Shown: positions 53,241 to 64,000 of the stretch, piece by piece
Position numbering within the stretch: position 1 is the first letter of the stretch
Layout: the number at the start of each line of letters is the position of its first letter
Source of the DNA: Tribonema minus
Taxonomy: Eukaryota; Sar; Xanthophyceae; Tribonematales; Tribonemataceae
Reading direction: 5' to 3'
Assembly: GCA_017506865.1 (NCBI GenBank)
Contig: JAFCMP010000135.1
Location: 620,001 to 684,000 of the forward strand
Length of the DNA: 64,000 nt
Translations under genes and position numbers: made by a program
The notes under the pieces: generated by a model
What the model was told of the DNA's origin: nothing
The model's input: only the letters and a program-made list of their open reading frames with translations
The model's database searches: none

Positions 53241-54669
53241 GGGAGTCGCGCTTGCTGTAAGTCTGCCAGTACTATAAAGGCGACCGCGGTTATTGGTGGA
53301 AGGCACTTGCGGCTGATTATCCCTTGTCACCTAGAGCTCGACGATCATTTGATACGTTTCATGAAGGAAGGGCACTTCACACCTCCCAGAGAGGGGAGGT
53401 GCCAGATGTTTGGTCGTGTGACTTGGCATTTTAAACCTTAGCGTTCAGGTCATGGAATGGCAGATCCCAGATGAGCATGTTACAGGACTGCCTCGTTCAT
53501 ATTACAGGACCATCATACACTTTTTTGCCCTGCATCGCTGTATGTCGATGGCTACAGCCCCTGGAAAACGAGCCTGGCCCACGCCCCCATGAAGGGGGGA
53601 GGGGGGCAAGTGCAAGTGCAATCGACCCCTGCATCGTCGTCTGCACCACATCAATCGGGCCTTCCAGGCATGCTTCACACAAGACGAATGCATGCATTAC
53701 TTGATGCGCCTCACTCCATGCCAAACCATGCGCCCCTCAGTTGCATCATCACCGATGCTGAGGTGCCCTGTCAGCGCCGTGTCATCGTGCGCGTGAGTAG
53801 AAACATCGCATGCCGCGAGCGGAAGCCGCGGCGTAGTGGTTGTAGCGTCGTTCCCAGGCCTGTTGCAGTTCGCCATCAAACGGGCCGATCGACATGTGCT
53901 GCGCAGACTGCACCTGCTTGCTCCCTCTCGCAGCATACATTTGAGAAAGCATCAAGAACAGACATGTGCAGTCAACAGCAGACGAGACATCGCACACAAA
54001 GGACCCGGTCGTGAGTGCATTATCACTGCACGCGCGCGCTGACAAGCGGCACGGCAACAAGTGCCACTGCGCCTGCTGCGGGTTTTGTCTCAACAGGTTC
54101 TGTAGCCCCCCCTCCACCCCCCAGGCCCCTCTTGGAGGCCTCGCATACAGCTGATTGGGCCAAGACGTTTGGGCAAAAACACCCCGTCGGTTTGTGCTTA
54201 TGACTGGGTGTGTAACGCTGAGAAAGTACTGTGGTGGTGTTAACTACGTGAATGCAGAGTAACTACTTGAATGCAGTGATGATTGACATTGACACTCCGG
54301 GGCCCGAGAGCAGTCGCGGGTGCAGGCAATGGGCTTGTCAAGAACAGAAACTCGCATCGGCATCACAAGCCCCTGATTCCCGCCCAACCCCCTTCCCATC
54401 CCCTCGGCGGACCCTCAGGTTGGACCCCAACAGCTTCCGTTTGGACAGCTCATGCTGCAGCGCGCGCTCAGCTCAGCTGTGCAGCAGCGCTCAGCTTCTG
54501 CTGCAAAGCTCAGGTAAGCTGTGCAGCAGCGCTCAGCTCAGTTCAGCAGTAGCGCTCAGCTCATGCAGCAGCGCTCAGGTCAGCTGTGCAGCAACGCTCA
54601 GCTTATGCCGCAGCGCTGTTCGGCTGTCCGGGGGAACTCGCTGCGGAGGCAGCCAGCTGGCCACGCCTT
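53241..54669. other. Region between retrotransposon remnant and plastid-protein gene
   Basis: No coding sequence is recognised. About 54465-54612 is an imperfect tandem array of GCTCAGCTGTGCAGCAGC-type units, similar in kind to the array in SPT16 intron 1. The rest shows no pattern. Confidence 0.5.
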
Positions 54670-57600
54670 TCAAGAGGAACTTCGTTGAAGGCAGCGCGCG
54701 CTGAGGGAGAGGATCTGCTGCTGGAAGTCCGAGGCGCTGCACCAGAGACAAAGAGGCAGACAGACATCCCAAGATAAGTACATCAGGCGCACTGCACGTT
54801 GTTGTAGGTCCATGTACTGGGACCTATGACGTTTTGCACAGGCCACTTGTCGGCACTCTGGCTCTGTGCCTGTACTGTAAGTATCTTGGCGGACGTCGAC
54901 GCTGTGTGTGACATCTGTACTGAGCCTGTACTGTACTACCATCCAGCGGCGGCAGCGCTCACCTCTTGCACTCCCTGTCGAAGGACACGTACACCGTGGG
55001 CACCGCCGCCCCACCAATGATGATACAAATACGGCGCACTAACAGTATTCAAATCAGTGCTCAGCAACAGCAGCGCTCACCTCTTGCACTCCTTGTCGAA
55101 GGGCACGTACACCGTGGGCACCGCCTCGCCGCCGCCCGCCGCCTCCGCCGCGACGCCGAAGCCATAAGGCGTGAGCGCCTGCATCTCGCAGCGCCGCACC
55201 GCGCACGCGACGGGCACCGCCGAGTAGCGCGCCACAAAGCTCAGCAGCTCGTCCTGCAATGTGCGCGGCGGGTGGGGGCGGATGGCGTGAGCGAGGCTTC
55301 GTCAGATGATTTCATGTGATGATGTCGCGCGTACCCTATGATTAGGGCTTGCTGAGCACTGCCGAGTGGCGCGCCACAAAGCTCAGCAGCTCGTCCTGCG
55401 CAGCGCGCGCGGCGCGGGGGCGGGCGCGGCGCGAGCGAGACTCTTCCGATGATGTCTGCCTACTTTTATAAACAATCCTCTGCTATCGTAAACCAAGGGG
55501 CACCAGCCGGTTCCGAAGCAGGTTGAGAGCACGGCTCAGCAGCTCGCCGTACATGCGGGGGCGGGTGGCGCGAGCGAGGCTTCACAAAGTTACTTCTGCC
55601 TCATGTGGTGGCATTGCGCGTGCCCTATGCTTAGGGTGTGCTGAGCACTGATGAGTGGGAGCGTCACTTGCCGTTGCCTGTAGTTGAACCATGATCAATC
55701 TCGCCGGGATCTCTGGTGGTGCGTGTGGTGCACTGCTGCTTGCACAGCGCAGTTCTGCTTGCCCGGAAGTGCCTTGCTTCTCCACGCAGTTTATGAGAAG
55801 AATGTCTTGTATTGTGAACTGAAAGCAGGACACCGACTGTTTTCAAAGCAGGTTGAGAGCGAGGCTCGGTAGGCTGCCCTGGATACAAGGCGGGTAGCGG
55901 CAGTGGGTGCGGTGAGAGGGGGACGTGCAGACAAAACGTCCGCGCGTCGCCGCCTCGCAAAAGCGCGTGCATTTCAACGCGGCTTCTTGCGTTCGTGCAA
56001 GCGCTTGAGGCCAAGTGCGAGTACAGGCCGCATGGCCACAGACAGGGTCGGCCACAGTTCAGAGCGTAGCTCGCGGCCTGGGACACGCGCCAATTCAATT
56101 GCGCCTGTTCGTGCAACATCACGCATCACAAGTACGCCTGTTGTGCCGCACAAACTCCAGCTGTATCGCTGCTCGGCAGTGATGCATAAAGTGCGCGAAG
56201 CTGCAGTACCACTACTCACTTCCCGAACCGATACGTGTTCCTTCTCTGACGCACTGCGGCGACAGCGAGTCGAGTCAACGAACCGCGCTGAGCATCACTG
56301 CCAATTCTGCACCGGAGTCAGCAGTCAATGTCGCCACCACATTGCTTCTTTGCACTGCCCCCCCCCCCCCCCCGCTCAAGCACGACCTGCTGTTATTGTT
56401 TGAGCTTCAGCCGTACCCGCCGCTAGCGCTGGCTGCAGTGCTGCCCTCGCGCAACCTGCAGTGACGCGCTCCCTGCAACTAAGCGTGCGCATTTCGGTGC
56501 AATCAGCCATGCCTGCCGCTGGCGCTGACCCCGGGGCTGCTGGTGTTTCGCGCCCCTGCAGCTACACTTACGTCTCGCGCATTGCAGTGAGTCGCGCTGG
56601 GCATCACCATCGCCGCTGCGCCCCCCGGTGAGCGCTGTCGCCCGACCCCCCCCCCCCCCCCGCTGAGCATCGCCATCACCACCACAGGCGCGCTTGAACA
56701 TCTGCGGCCGTGACCGCTGCCTCGTCGTCTCCTCGCGCTGAGCATCACCGCGCAAACTCGCACTGAGCATCACCACCACAGAAGTCGGCGGCCATGACCG
56801 CCTCGATGCGCCGCATCGTCTCCTTCCACTGAGCATCACCAAGCCAAACTCACACTGAGCGTCACCACCAACCTGCAGTCGCCATGACCGCCTCGATGCG
56901 CCGCATCGTCTCCTTCCACTGAGCATCACCACACCGACCCACACTGAGCATCACCATCTCCACCAACCTGAAAGTCGGCGGTCATGACCGCCTCGATGCG
57001 CCGCATCGTCTCCACCAGCGCCGGGTCCAGCGCCGCCGCCGCCGCGCGCCGCGCCGCGCCGGTCTCCCAGTCCGTCTCGCACTTGTCGCCGTCGTTGCAG
57101 ACCATCTCCTGCGGTGAGCGCAGCACACACGCACAGGACATGAGTATGGTGTGTACTGCCTGCAGAGTATGTAGGCATGTAGGTATGCATGTACACCTCC
57201 CAGACGGTCTCGCACTCCTCGCCGTCGTTGCAGACCACCTCCTGCGGCGAGAGCGGGGCGCGCGCGCGCATGGCGCGGTGAGTACGGTATGTAGTCTACT
57301 GCCTGTAGGCAAGTAGGCATATGCCGCGGTGCTGCCGCGTGGCGGGGTGCGGGGACAAACTCACTTTGATGTACATACATGCATGCATACGAGACGTACC
57401 TCGAGCTCGTGTATGGCGTCGTCGATTTCCTGCTCCGTGTCGCAGTGGTGCGGGAACTGTATGGGGACCTCCACCGCGACGCACGTGTCGTCGTCCTTGT
57501 TGCAGTACACCACGTCGATAGACATGAAGTCGCCGTCGATCCTGCCCACATGGATCTGCAGGGGGGGGGGTCAACGTGTGGCGATGCTCAGCGCAGTGTC

Positions 57601-58707
57601 TGGTCACCGCTGTGATGAAAAACGAATCAAAAGATCGTAGAGGTCTAGGTGACAAGGAGTGGATAGCCGCAAGTGCCTTCCAAGAACTATTGTGGTGTGT
57701 GTGAGGGGGGGGGAAGGGGGGCAGTGGTATAGTGGGCCGGGCCTGCAGTGGTTATCATGTGCATGATTGGGCGCATACACTAGATGTATACAATGCTGAG
57801 TACAAAGGTATGGAGCGCGAGGTCATGTCGTTGTTCACAGCACACGGGTTGCGCACGCTGCAGATTATGCTTCAGCTGCTGTCGCTGTCGGCGGCGGTGG
57901 TGATGATGGTGGGAGCGTGCATAAGTGGCCATTTGCATTGCTTCATGGCTGCGATGCTCAATGCCTGCACAGGAGTGCATCCGGTGGATCCACACAGAAG
58001 CACCTGTTGTGGGTCGCCACTGCATTGGAGATCGAGGATGCACTGTAAGTAATAGAATCATTCGGACTTGTATGCCTAATTCAAACAAGACCACACTTAC
58101 ATTCATGTCTACAAGGCATAGCAATGGCCGTAACAAGACAGGCAGAAATCCGGACCGACGCGCACGGCCTTTGAGTGCCCACCGCTGCTTGCGACAGTGG
58201 CTATGCAATGCTTGAGGCAATATTTGATTTTGAAGACTGCTGACTTGAGGCACTTACATCTTCAATATCCTCTATGCTGGATATGAATTTGCCGAATTTG
58301 AAGCTGAGAAGAGCCTGCAGCGGGCGCAAACAGGCATGTCAACATTATGTGTGTCAACAAGCAATTATACTACAGTAGCTGATACATGGGTTGGAGCAGC
58401 GGGACGAACAAAAGATGGGGCAGCTCGTAATGTTCGAACAGCATGCCCCGTGACAAGGCGCGTGCGAGCAGTCGCAAAAAGCCAGCTCGCTGCATCGTAC
58501 CAGATCGCCCTTCATGTCTTTCTCGAGGTGCTCGATGACCCTGCTTTCATCGAACGTGTGCAGTCGCACAGTGCCCGCCGGTGCACCCACTCGCACGGCA
58601 GCATGCGTGCGGCATACCCTGGCTCCTCCCGGTGCCAGCACAAACGCCGTGGATGGCGTGCAGGCCAGCGATAGCGCCACCACACGCAATACACCTGAAC
58701 GACCCAT
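54670..58707 (-). CDS. Plastid-targeted conserved protein of unknown function
   Basis: Six exons on the minus strand: 58707-58501, 58314-58258, 57555-57400, 57108-56968, 55253-55081, 54736-54670. All phases close, giving 266 residues. The N-terminus has a signal peptide (MGRSGVLRVVALSLAC), an ASAFAP-like STAFVLAP and an Arg-rich, acid-poor stretch: the bipartite presequence of plastid proteins in algae with complex plastids. The mature part seems to have two related halves: FKFGKFISSIEDIEDIHVG...VAVEVPIQFPHHCD and LLSFVARYSAVPVAC...TVYVPFDKECK. They are joined by a Cys/acidic segment (CNDGDKCETDWE). The second half faintly recalls DUF2470, but I cannot confirm a family. Donors GTACGA (exon 1) and GTTGGT (exon 4) are weak. 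The last exon is supported only by its acceptor, phase and stop. A 15-residue duplicate of the exon 4 start lies at 57197-57241. Confidence 0.68.
54958..55008 (-). repeat. Degraded copy of plastid-protein exon 5 3' edge
   Basis: GCGCTCACCTCTTGCACTCC and what follows to GTGGGCACCGCC repeats 55073-55122, the coding stretch for VPTVYVPFDKECK and its donor, with few changes. Confidence 0.92.
55353..55405 (-). repeat. Degraded copy of plastid-protein exon 5 5' edge
   Basis: GCCACAAAGCTCAGCAGCTC plus GTCCTGC copies the exon 5 start and acceptor (55231-55256). Weaker copies follow near 55532 and 55851, with repeated GGCGCGAGCGAG spacers. Confidence 0.88.
56700..56925 (-). repeat. Copies of plastid-protein exon 4 3' edge
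   Basis: GCCATGACCGCCTCGATGCG plus CCGCATCGTCTCC occurs at about 56881 and 56795, with a weaker copy at about 56705. It matches the exon 4 end at 56975-57014 (ETMRRIEAVMTADF). ACTGAGCATCACCA is repeated in the spacers. Confidence 0.92.
57197..57241 (-). other. Duplicated mini-exon of the plastid-protein gene (possibly spliced)
   Basis: 45 bases flanked by a good acceptor (CTCGCCGCAG) and a GTGTAC donor code for EVVCNDGEECETVWE, against EMVCNDGDKCETDWE at the start of exon 4. The length is a multiple of three and both ends are phase 0, so it can be included or skipped without breaking the frame. It is either a second, alternative exon or one more decaying exon-edge copy. Confidence 0.6.
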
Positions 58708-59006
58708 GGCTCGCGACGAGCTGGCTCGTGGGCTCACCGGCCAACAGTGGCGGGCTGCACCTGCTACGCGACAGCGGCGTTACCAGTGTGTGTGCCTCGA
58801 CGCCAACTTCAAAACCTTTGCGTCAACCGCCGCTTGAAACTACCTCAGACCATACACGTGACGACGCCAGCACAAGAAGCAGCGGTAGCGTGAAGATCAG
58901 CAACGCCAACAGCAGCCCATGAACCGTGGCGGCTCCGTACATAGAGTGGAGACGAACGCGATGCCCTAGGATGCCGTAGGCAGTGGCAGCACATTTGTCG
59001 AACACA
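58708..59006. promoter_or_regulatory. Divergent intergenic region, plastid protein and TVP38 genes
   Basis: 299 bases separate the two start codons, so both promoters and 5' untranslated regions must be here if no further 5' exon exists. No TATA box or repeated operator-like motif is evident. Confidence 0.45.
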
Positions 59007-60346
59007 ATGAGGCACCCAGTGGCACAGGGAGAGCAGTCCGGAGAGCTGCGAGGCAGGACGCTCAGTGCCCGCTTCCCCTTCTATGAGCACGAGCAGCAGA
59101 GACATAGAGGGTGGAAATGGTGGATCTTGACTGCCTCATCAGTTATATTATTAATCGCGGTGCCGTGTCTTCTGGGATACTGGCAGAGGAGGCGCCTCGA
59201 GATCATGGGAGCCTGGATACAACAAAAGTGAGAGCCGGCGGAGGGCTGTTCTGTCACCGCAGGCTGCTTTGCACACTACAACTTGTCAGTTGCACCTACC
59301 GACACAGGAAAGCAGGCTGCTTTCCAGTGACAGAGTGTCCATGCTGTTGAAATGCGACGAACCCCTAGCAGTAGGGCCGACTAAGTGGCTCTAAGCAAAT
59401 AAGGCAAGGTTGCAATGTGATCTTTTGTCCTTTCAACGATCAGCCGAAACGCCCTGCGCTAACACACTGCTGCTTCTGCGCTGCCCTGCTGCTGCGTTGC
59501 TGCTGCTGCTGCTGCTGCCGCCGCTGCTGCTGCTGCTGCCGCCGCCGCCCCGCATCCGCGCGGCGCAGAGGGCACGCGGGCATGGGCCTCTTCTTCCTCC
59601 TCGTTGTCGTCTGGACGGTCCTATGCCTGCCGGTCACCCCCCTCGAGGTCACCGCGGGGCTGCTGTACCCCTTCTGGACCGCGTGGAGCGTCACACTTGC
59701 GGGTCAGCTCCTGGGGAGCGTTGCCTCCTTCCTGCTCGCGCGCCACCTCCTGCGCGCGTGCCTGTACGTCGTGTTCGTGCGCAAGTACGCGTTCATGCGC
59801 CGCCTGCGCGCGGCCTTCAAGCGCGCGCCGCGGCGCTGCGCGCTGCTCCTGTCCTTCTCCTACACGCCGCTGTACGTGCACACATTCGGCCTCGCCGTGC
59901 TGCCGTGCTCGTTCCTCCAGTTCCTCGGCGCGTCCGCGCTGTCCGGCGCCGTCTTCGCCTCCATCTGGACGGGCGTCGGCGCAAGCGCGCGAACCGCGCT
60001 CGCCGCCGTCGACCGCGACCGCTCCGCCAGCTACCTCTCCTCCTCCTCCTCCATCACCGCCACCGACGCCGCCGCCGCTGCCGCCACGGCAGCGCAGCAC
60101 TCCGGCGCTGCGGCGGCGGCGGCGCACGGCGGCGGCGCGGCGGCCGCCGGCGCGCTGCTGCGGCCGCGCACGGAGCTGCTGCTGATGGGCCTCGGCGTGG
60201 CGGTGGCGGGCGCGTTCCTGGTCATCGTGCAGCGCCAGGCGGCGCATGAGCTGGCGCATGTCGGCGAGGCGGAGGAGGCCGCGGGGCTGTGCTCTGCGGA
60301 CACATCGCCCGTGGCGGCGAGGGCGGGCACGAAGGGGGTTGCGGGG

Positions 60347-60388
<42 letters not shown>

Positions 60389-60499
60389 GGCGCGGAGGCG
60401 GCGGAGGCGGGGCACGGCACGTTTGCGGCGGCGGCGACGCCGCTACGGGGCGGCGCGCAGCGGGAGGTGCAGCTGTTTCTGGACGGCGATGGCGACTGA
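59007..60499 (+). CDS. TVP38/TMEM64-family (VTT domain) membrane protein
   Basis: Two exons, 59007-59227 and 59569-60499, 383 residues, phase closes. The start is the ATG at 59007; the open frame above it begins only with GTG. A first membrane segment lies at about residues 38-58 (WWILTASSVILLIAVPCLLG), followed by EIMGAWIQQ, the usual lead-in of the family. Exon 2 carries the VTT (SNARE-associated Golgi) domain: FFLLVVVWTVLCLPVTPLEV, then a long hydrophobic segment, an Arg-rich cytosolic loop (residues 136-158), and LLSFSYTPLYVHTFGLAVLP with the re-entrant proline region. A last membrane segment is LLLMGLGVAVAGAFLVIV. Relatives (Tvp38, TMEM41B, VMP1, DedA) act in Golgi/ER membranes, some as lipid scramblases; this member's activity is not known. 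The C-terminal tail has a run of about 17 glycines from a GGC repeat and is probably disordered. Confidence 0.87.
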
Positions 60500-62929
60500 A
60501 GGGCGAGACGCGAGTGAGAGGGGAGAGCGGTGGGGCGGGGGAGGGGGGGGTTGGAGGTGAACCTGATGGTTTATTGGTGTTTGGGGGGTGCGCGCTGACC
60601 ACAGCCCTGTCACAAAAGGGACGCAACCGTCTTGCACCCCCACGCGAGGAAGGAGCGGGGGGCTATGGCCCCCTCGGCGCATCTGTGAGCGCGGCACTAT
60701 TGATAGAAGGAGAATGTGCGTCCGCACGGACGCCTATAATGCGACAGCAGCGGCGCAGCCTTTTGTGCCGCAGCATCGGTGGTGCGACTGCTGCTGGCGC
60801 TGCGGCAGCGAACGGCAGCAGCTGCGCATGCGCAGCAGCGGAGAGAGTGCCGATGGCAGCAGGAATGTGAGCCGCAGCAGCGCTGTCCTCGCTGGCAATG
60901 GCAACTGCGGCCGCAACGCGGCAGCAGCAGCAGCAGTGGCAGCGGCAGCGGCGGTGGCTGCCCAGCTGTGGCGACTGTGGCCGCAGCAGCGCACTAGCAC
61001 ATCATCCAAGCACCACCCAGCAACGGCAGCGGTGATTGCAGCCGCTTTGGCAGCGGTGGCGGCAGCAGCAGAAGCCACTGTGACTACATGTCAGCAGTGG
61101 CGGCAGCGCATCACGACCAACAGCAGTGAGAGGGGCTCGCGGAAGCGGTCGCACAGAGAGCAGGCAGCGGCGCGTTCGCCGTCTCTGAGTTGTTGTTCCT
61201 AGTTGTACATGGCAGCAGGGGCCGGTCTTTAGACTGCGGCAGCAATGGTTTGTCATTCCCGCATTCATGACCGCCTACTAGAAACGCTACACACATCGGT
61301 AGAGGCGGCATACATTTTTCTCCTGAAGTGACACTTGCAGCCAGTGCCGCTTGATGATGACAACGGCACTGCAGCAGCATGGTGCTTTCAATCACACACA
61401 AAGGCCTCGGCTGCTGCTGCTTTGGCAGACGCACTGCAGGCAGCGTCAGCGGCGGCAGCAGCAGCAGCGCACATTCAACTCGAAAACGGACCTTGGTCAC
61501 ATTTCCTGCATAATCCTGCCCTTTTACATAATATACACAAGTGGCACATGGCGCTTCATTCTTGTATGCAAACTGGCGCTGCCGCTGATGGAATTGCATA
61601 TGCTGCACGCGTCGCGGAGGAAGCAACATGAAGATGTATCACTTGTGTCTGCCGAAGCTGCGAGTGTTCGCAATAGTGTCTGCTGAAGCCAGCTGTGTGT
61701 GTTCGTGTTGCTGCAAACGTTTGCGCGAGGGCCGTACTTGATGAGCATGCACTACGACGCACATGTGCCTGGCACCCACCCAGGCATGCGACCCGACGCC
61801 AACTCCCACACACACACGATGGGTATGCATTGATGCTATGTACTCTGACGCAGAGTGCTTCATTAATATTTCAGGCTTTCGGCGCCCTAAACTAGAGCAG
61901 AAAACATGCAGGTCGCAACAATGTGTGCAGCCCCAGTGTACACGTACACACACGCTCTGCATGAAGACGCAGGACAATGTCGGCCACCTGGCGCGCAAGT
62001 GCAGTGCGCTTTGCACGCAGAGCCAGATTGCACCACGCCCGACGCCCAGACACTGCCTGTGCTACACCACCAGCTTCCCCAGGCTTCCGCAATTGCGTTT
62101 CGACGTGCAATGTGTATTTCAGGCCGGACGGGCCCACACACTGCAGCCTGGATGGCGAGCTTCTATGGGTATGTGTGGGTGCAAGCGGGTTTCGCAACTG
62201 AAAGGTTTGCCATTACTGTGCATGGCATGCTTTCATGTCAACTTGCAGTGCTCATTGACGCTGTGCGCCTGAATTGCACCATAACGTGCACCTCCTGTGT
62301 ACACTCCTCAAATGCTCTCCACCTACCGTGTTTGGCACCACTTTGATGATTCATCAATGGCATCGACTGGTTTGATGGCAGTTCGATGGGGCCATTCAGC
62401 ACAAGCGCTTGCCGGTTCTCGGCGCTTTGGATGACATTGGCGCTGGCATTACACTCATAGCGATGTAGAGGAGTTAGTGAACGAGGCTGAGTGGGTGACG
62501 TGGAAGAGATCGTGTCGCATGATGACATGTCATGCCCGAGATGGTCCACTGTTTGACCTTGAATGGACACGGCGGGCGGCGGGCGGGCGGCAACAGGGCG
62601 GCCGAAGGCGGCGAAGGCGGCGAAGGCGGCATAGGGCGGCCGTGAGGCGGCGAAGTAATTAAGAAAGAGCCTGCGGTTGATGCCTCCTCTTGGGTCAATC
62701 AAGGGCTTTGCACTGCAAGTCGGCAGTCGCCACTGTTTTGACTCTGCGAACGGTTTCAAATGAAACCGCCAAAAGTGAAAAGTGAAACTTCGCTTTGCTT
62801 GCTGCTAGGCAGTGCATGATGCCTCAAGCGCTGAAACAGAGAATGAGGCGACGAACGGGATCAGCACGGAGCTGGCTGCTGGCGGCGGTGCTAGCGCGAC
62901 ACACGACCAGATCAACCGCCACTCCTTGC
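60500..62929. other. Region between TVP38 and the EGF-like exon
   Basis: About 60735-61130 is rich in CAG/GCN triplets and gives long Ala/Ser-rich frames on both strands. About 62570-62650 carries a short GGCGGCGAA-type tandem. Upstream exons of the EGF-like gene may lie between 61300 and 62900. Short frames with acceptors occur (for example after TTTCAG at 61875 and 62122), but none can be assigned to a family. Confidence 0.45.
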
Positions 62930-63138
62930 AGTCCAAACCTATGCAGTGGGCACGGCAGCTGCGAAAGTGCCGGCGCCCGTAGTACTCCCAGGCAATGTTT
63001 ATGTGTTTCGGGCTGGTTTGGAGCTGACTGCAGTCTCAAGTCGTGCCCGACTCATGCGGCGTGGGATGACATTGCCTCCGCCAACGAGGTGGCTCATGGC
63101 CCAGCGGAGTGTGCGAACAGAGGAGCATGCGACAGGTG
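62930..63138 (+). CDS. EGF/tenascin-like protein, one exon of a partial gene
   Basis: An exon after CACTCCTTGCAG (62928) and before GTGAAT (63139) codes for SPNLCSGHGSCESAG, then CLCVSGWFGADCSLKSCP, then AAWDDIASANEVAHGPAECA and NRGACDR, ending in phase 2. The six-cysteine spacing and CLC..GWFGADC are an EGF-like module. The following AW.D.A....AH..AEC...GACDR is a pattern I associate with secreted or surface EGF-repeat proteins of stramenopiles. The frame stays open upstream to about 62795 without EGF features, so the acceptor could be earlier (AG at 62809). Downstream exons, expected to continue a second EGF module, are not certain: a frame after CTGCAG at 63536 reads GTCQCPQ in matching phase. 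The function is probably extracellular matrix or adhesion. Confidence 0.62.
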
Positions 63139-64000
63139 AATGTCCATCAGCACATGATCTGTCACTCGTGCTCACGGTCCTAGTATTTGGCGATAGAAAG
63201 TGCAAGACATTGGTGTTTCCGTACCTAGACACGACGCCGACGTATACGACATGAAGAATCTGTTGCCCTGAATGAACGCTGCCAACCAAGGATTTGCGCC
63301 TCTCTTGGTGTTGTTCTCAGTGAATCAGTATCTGTTCCAAGCCGTAGCTGCCACTGGACTGACATGCTTACTCAGTTTGAGGTGTTCAAACATCATAGAA
63401 GTTTGACAGGCATTGTCAGTAGCTGACCGCAGTACAGATTCATGTCGCCTCTCGGCGGCTACGACAAGCGGCAGCTAGCGGTGCATTTGCCTTCGGTACA
63501 CTGCAGCAAGCATGCTACTCATCTTCTGAACCTGCAGAGTGCCGCTGCATGGGCAGCAAGGGACGTGCCAGTGCCCTCAAATCTCTGTTGGCAATCTCGG
63601 CAGATGCGTCTTGAGCACCCCCATGCACATTCACCCATATTGCCCAAACAGCTTTCGGCTATCGGTACAGGCCGGGCCACAAAGGGGCTTGTCCTCGCTG
63701 TCTCAACGATGCACGCAACATGTGCCGCACATTGTCAGCAAAGCACCGTGCTAGGGCCCGATCTTGTGGCTTTCACAAATTGCCGCCGCGTACGGGCACT
63801 TGTGCAGGCGCAGCGGTGAGAGCATGCGCGCCGCACTTCTCAAAGGTTCTTTAACGACGCAACTGTTCTGCAAGACATCGCCTCAGTGGCAGGGGGCCGC
63901 CCGCGGCGTGGTCGCGTCCAGATCCCAATCACTGTGCCTGTCCACGGCGTCGAAACGCTGGCACCGGATGCCGCACGTCCAAGGCAGCTCGTCTCATGAC
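63139..64000. other. Right edge, probable intron(s) of the EGF-like gene
   Basis: No exon is certain. The frame from about 63537 (CTGCAG acceptor) stays open for about 70 codons in the right phase and includes GTCQC, but lacks full EGF cysteine spacing. A 125-codon frame at 63442-63819 overlaps it in another register without family resemblance. Confidence 0.4.

Noticed and set aside
59410-60415. Long alternative frames on both strands over the TVP38-like exon (279 codons plus, 264 codons minus)
   Set aside because: They are Arg/Pro/Ala-rich shadows caused by high GC. The frame with membrane segments and VTT motifs is the real one.
63442-63819. A 125-codon plus-strand frame near the right edge
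   Set aside because: It has no recognisable domain, and a competing frame overlaps it in the phase expected from the EGF-like exon.

Overview
This is nuclear DNA from a GC-rich, intron-dense eukaryote, most likely a photosynthetic stramenopile (ochrophyte) alga. Reasons: every recognisable gene except one is split by spliceosomal introns; there is an alphaproteobacterial-type (mitochondrial) FtsZ with a presequence; one protein starts with a signal peptide plus transit peptide joined by an ASAFAP-like Ser-Thr-Ala-Phe motif, the plastid-targeting layout of algae with secondary plastids; and an EGF/tenascin-like protein resembles stramenopile ones. The species cannot be named from the sequence alone.

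Layout. 503-16871 (-): SPT16, large subunit of the FACT histone chaperone, 15 exons, N-terminus complete and C-terminus beyond the left edge. 18482-19615 (-): single-exon F-box-like/ankyrin-type repeat protein. 21525-30379 (+): mitochondrial-type FtsZ, 9 exons, complete. 31349-32630 (-): TRAPPC2L, 3 exons, complete, diverging from 33074-50359 (+): SMC3 of cohesin, 21 exons, complete. 51108-52711 (-): 3' part of a non-LTR retrotransposon (zinc finger plus restriction-like endonuclease), with two possible 3'-end fragments in FtsZ intron 8. 54670-58707 (-): plastid-targeted protein of unknown function, 6 exons plus one duplicated mini-exon, diverging from 59007-60499 (+): TVP38/TMEM64 (VTT-domain) membrane protein, 2 exons. 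62930-63138 (+): one exon of an EGF-like protein. Exon ends were set by homology plus splice signals. In all six multi-exon gene models the reading-frame phase closes at every junction.

The most unusual property is the content of the introns. Almost every long intron holds decaying tandem copies of the edge of the neighbouring exon. Copies of an exon's start, often with the AG acceptor, lie upstream of the real exon. Copies of an exon's end, often with the donor, lie downstream. This recurs at more than twenty exon edges in four unrelated genes. I also found three GC-AG introns, interstitial TTAGGG arrays, long poly-C or poly-G runs in introns, and a recurring TTCAAC/GTTGAA motif.

The genes serve basic functions (chromatin transcription, cohesion, mitochondrial division, vesicle traffic, membrane lipid handling) and do not form a pathway. 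The two divergent pairs, TRAPPC2L/SMC3 and plastid protein/TVP38, each share a short intergenic region that probably holds both promoters.
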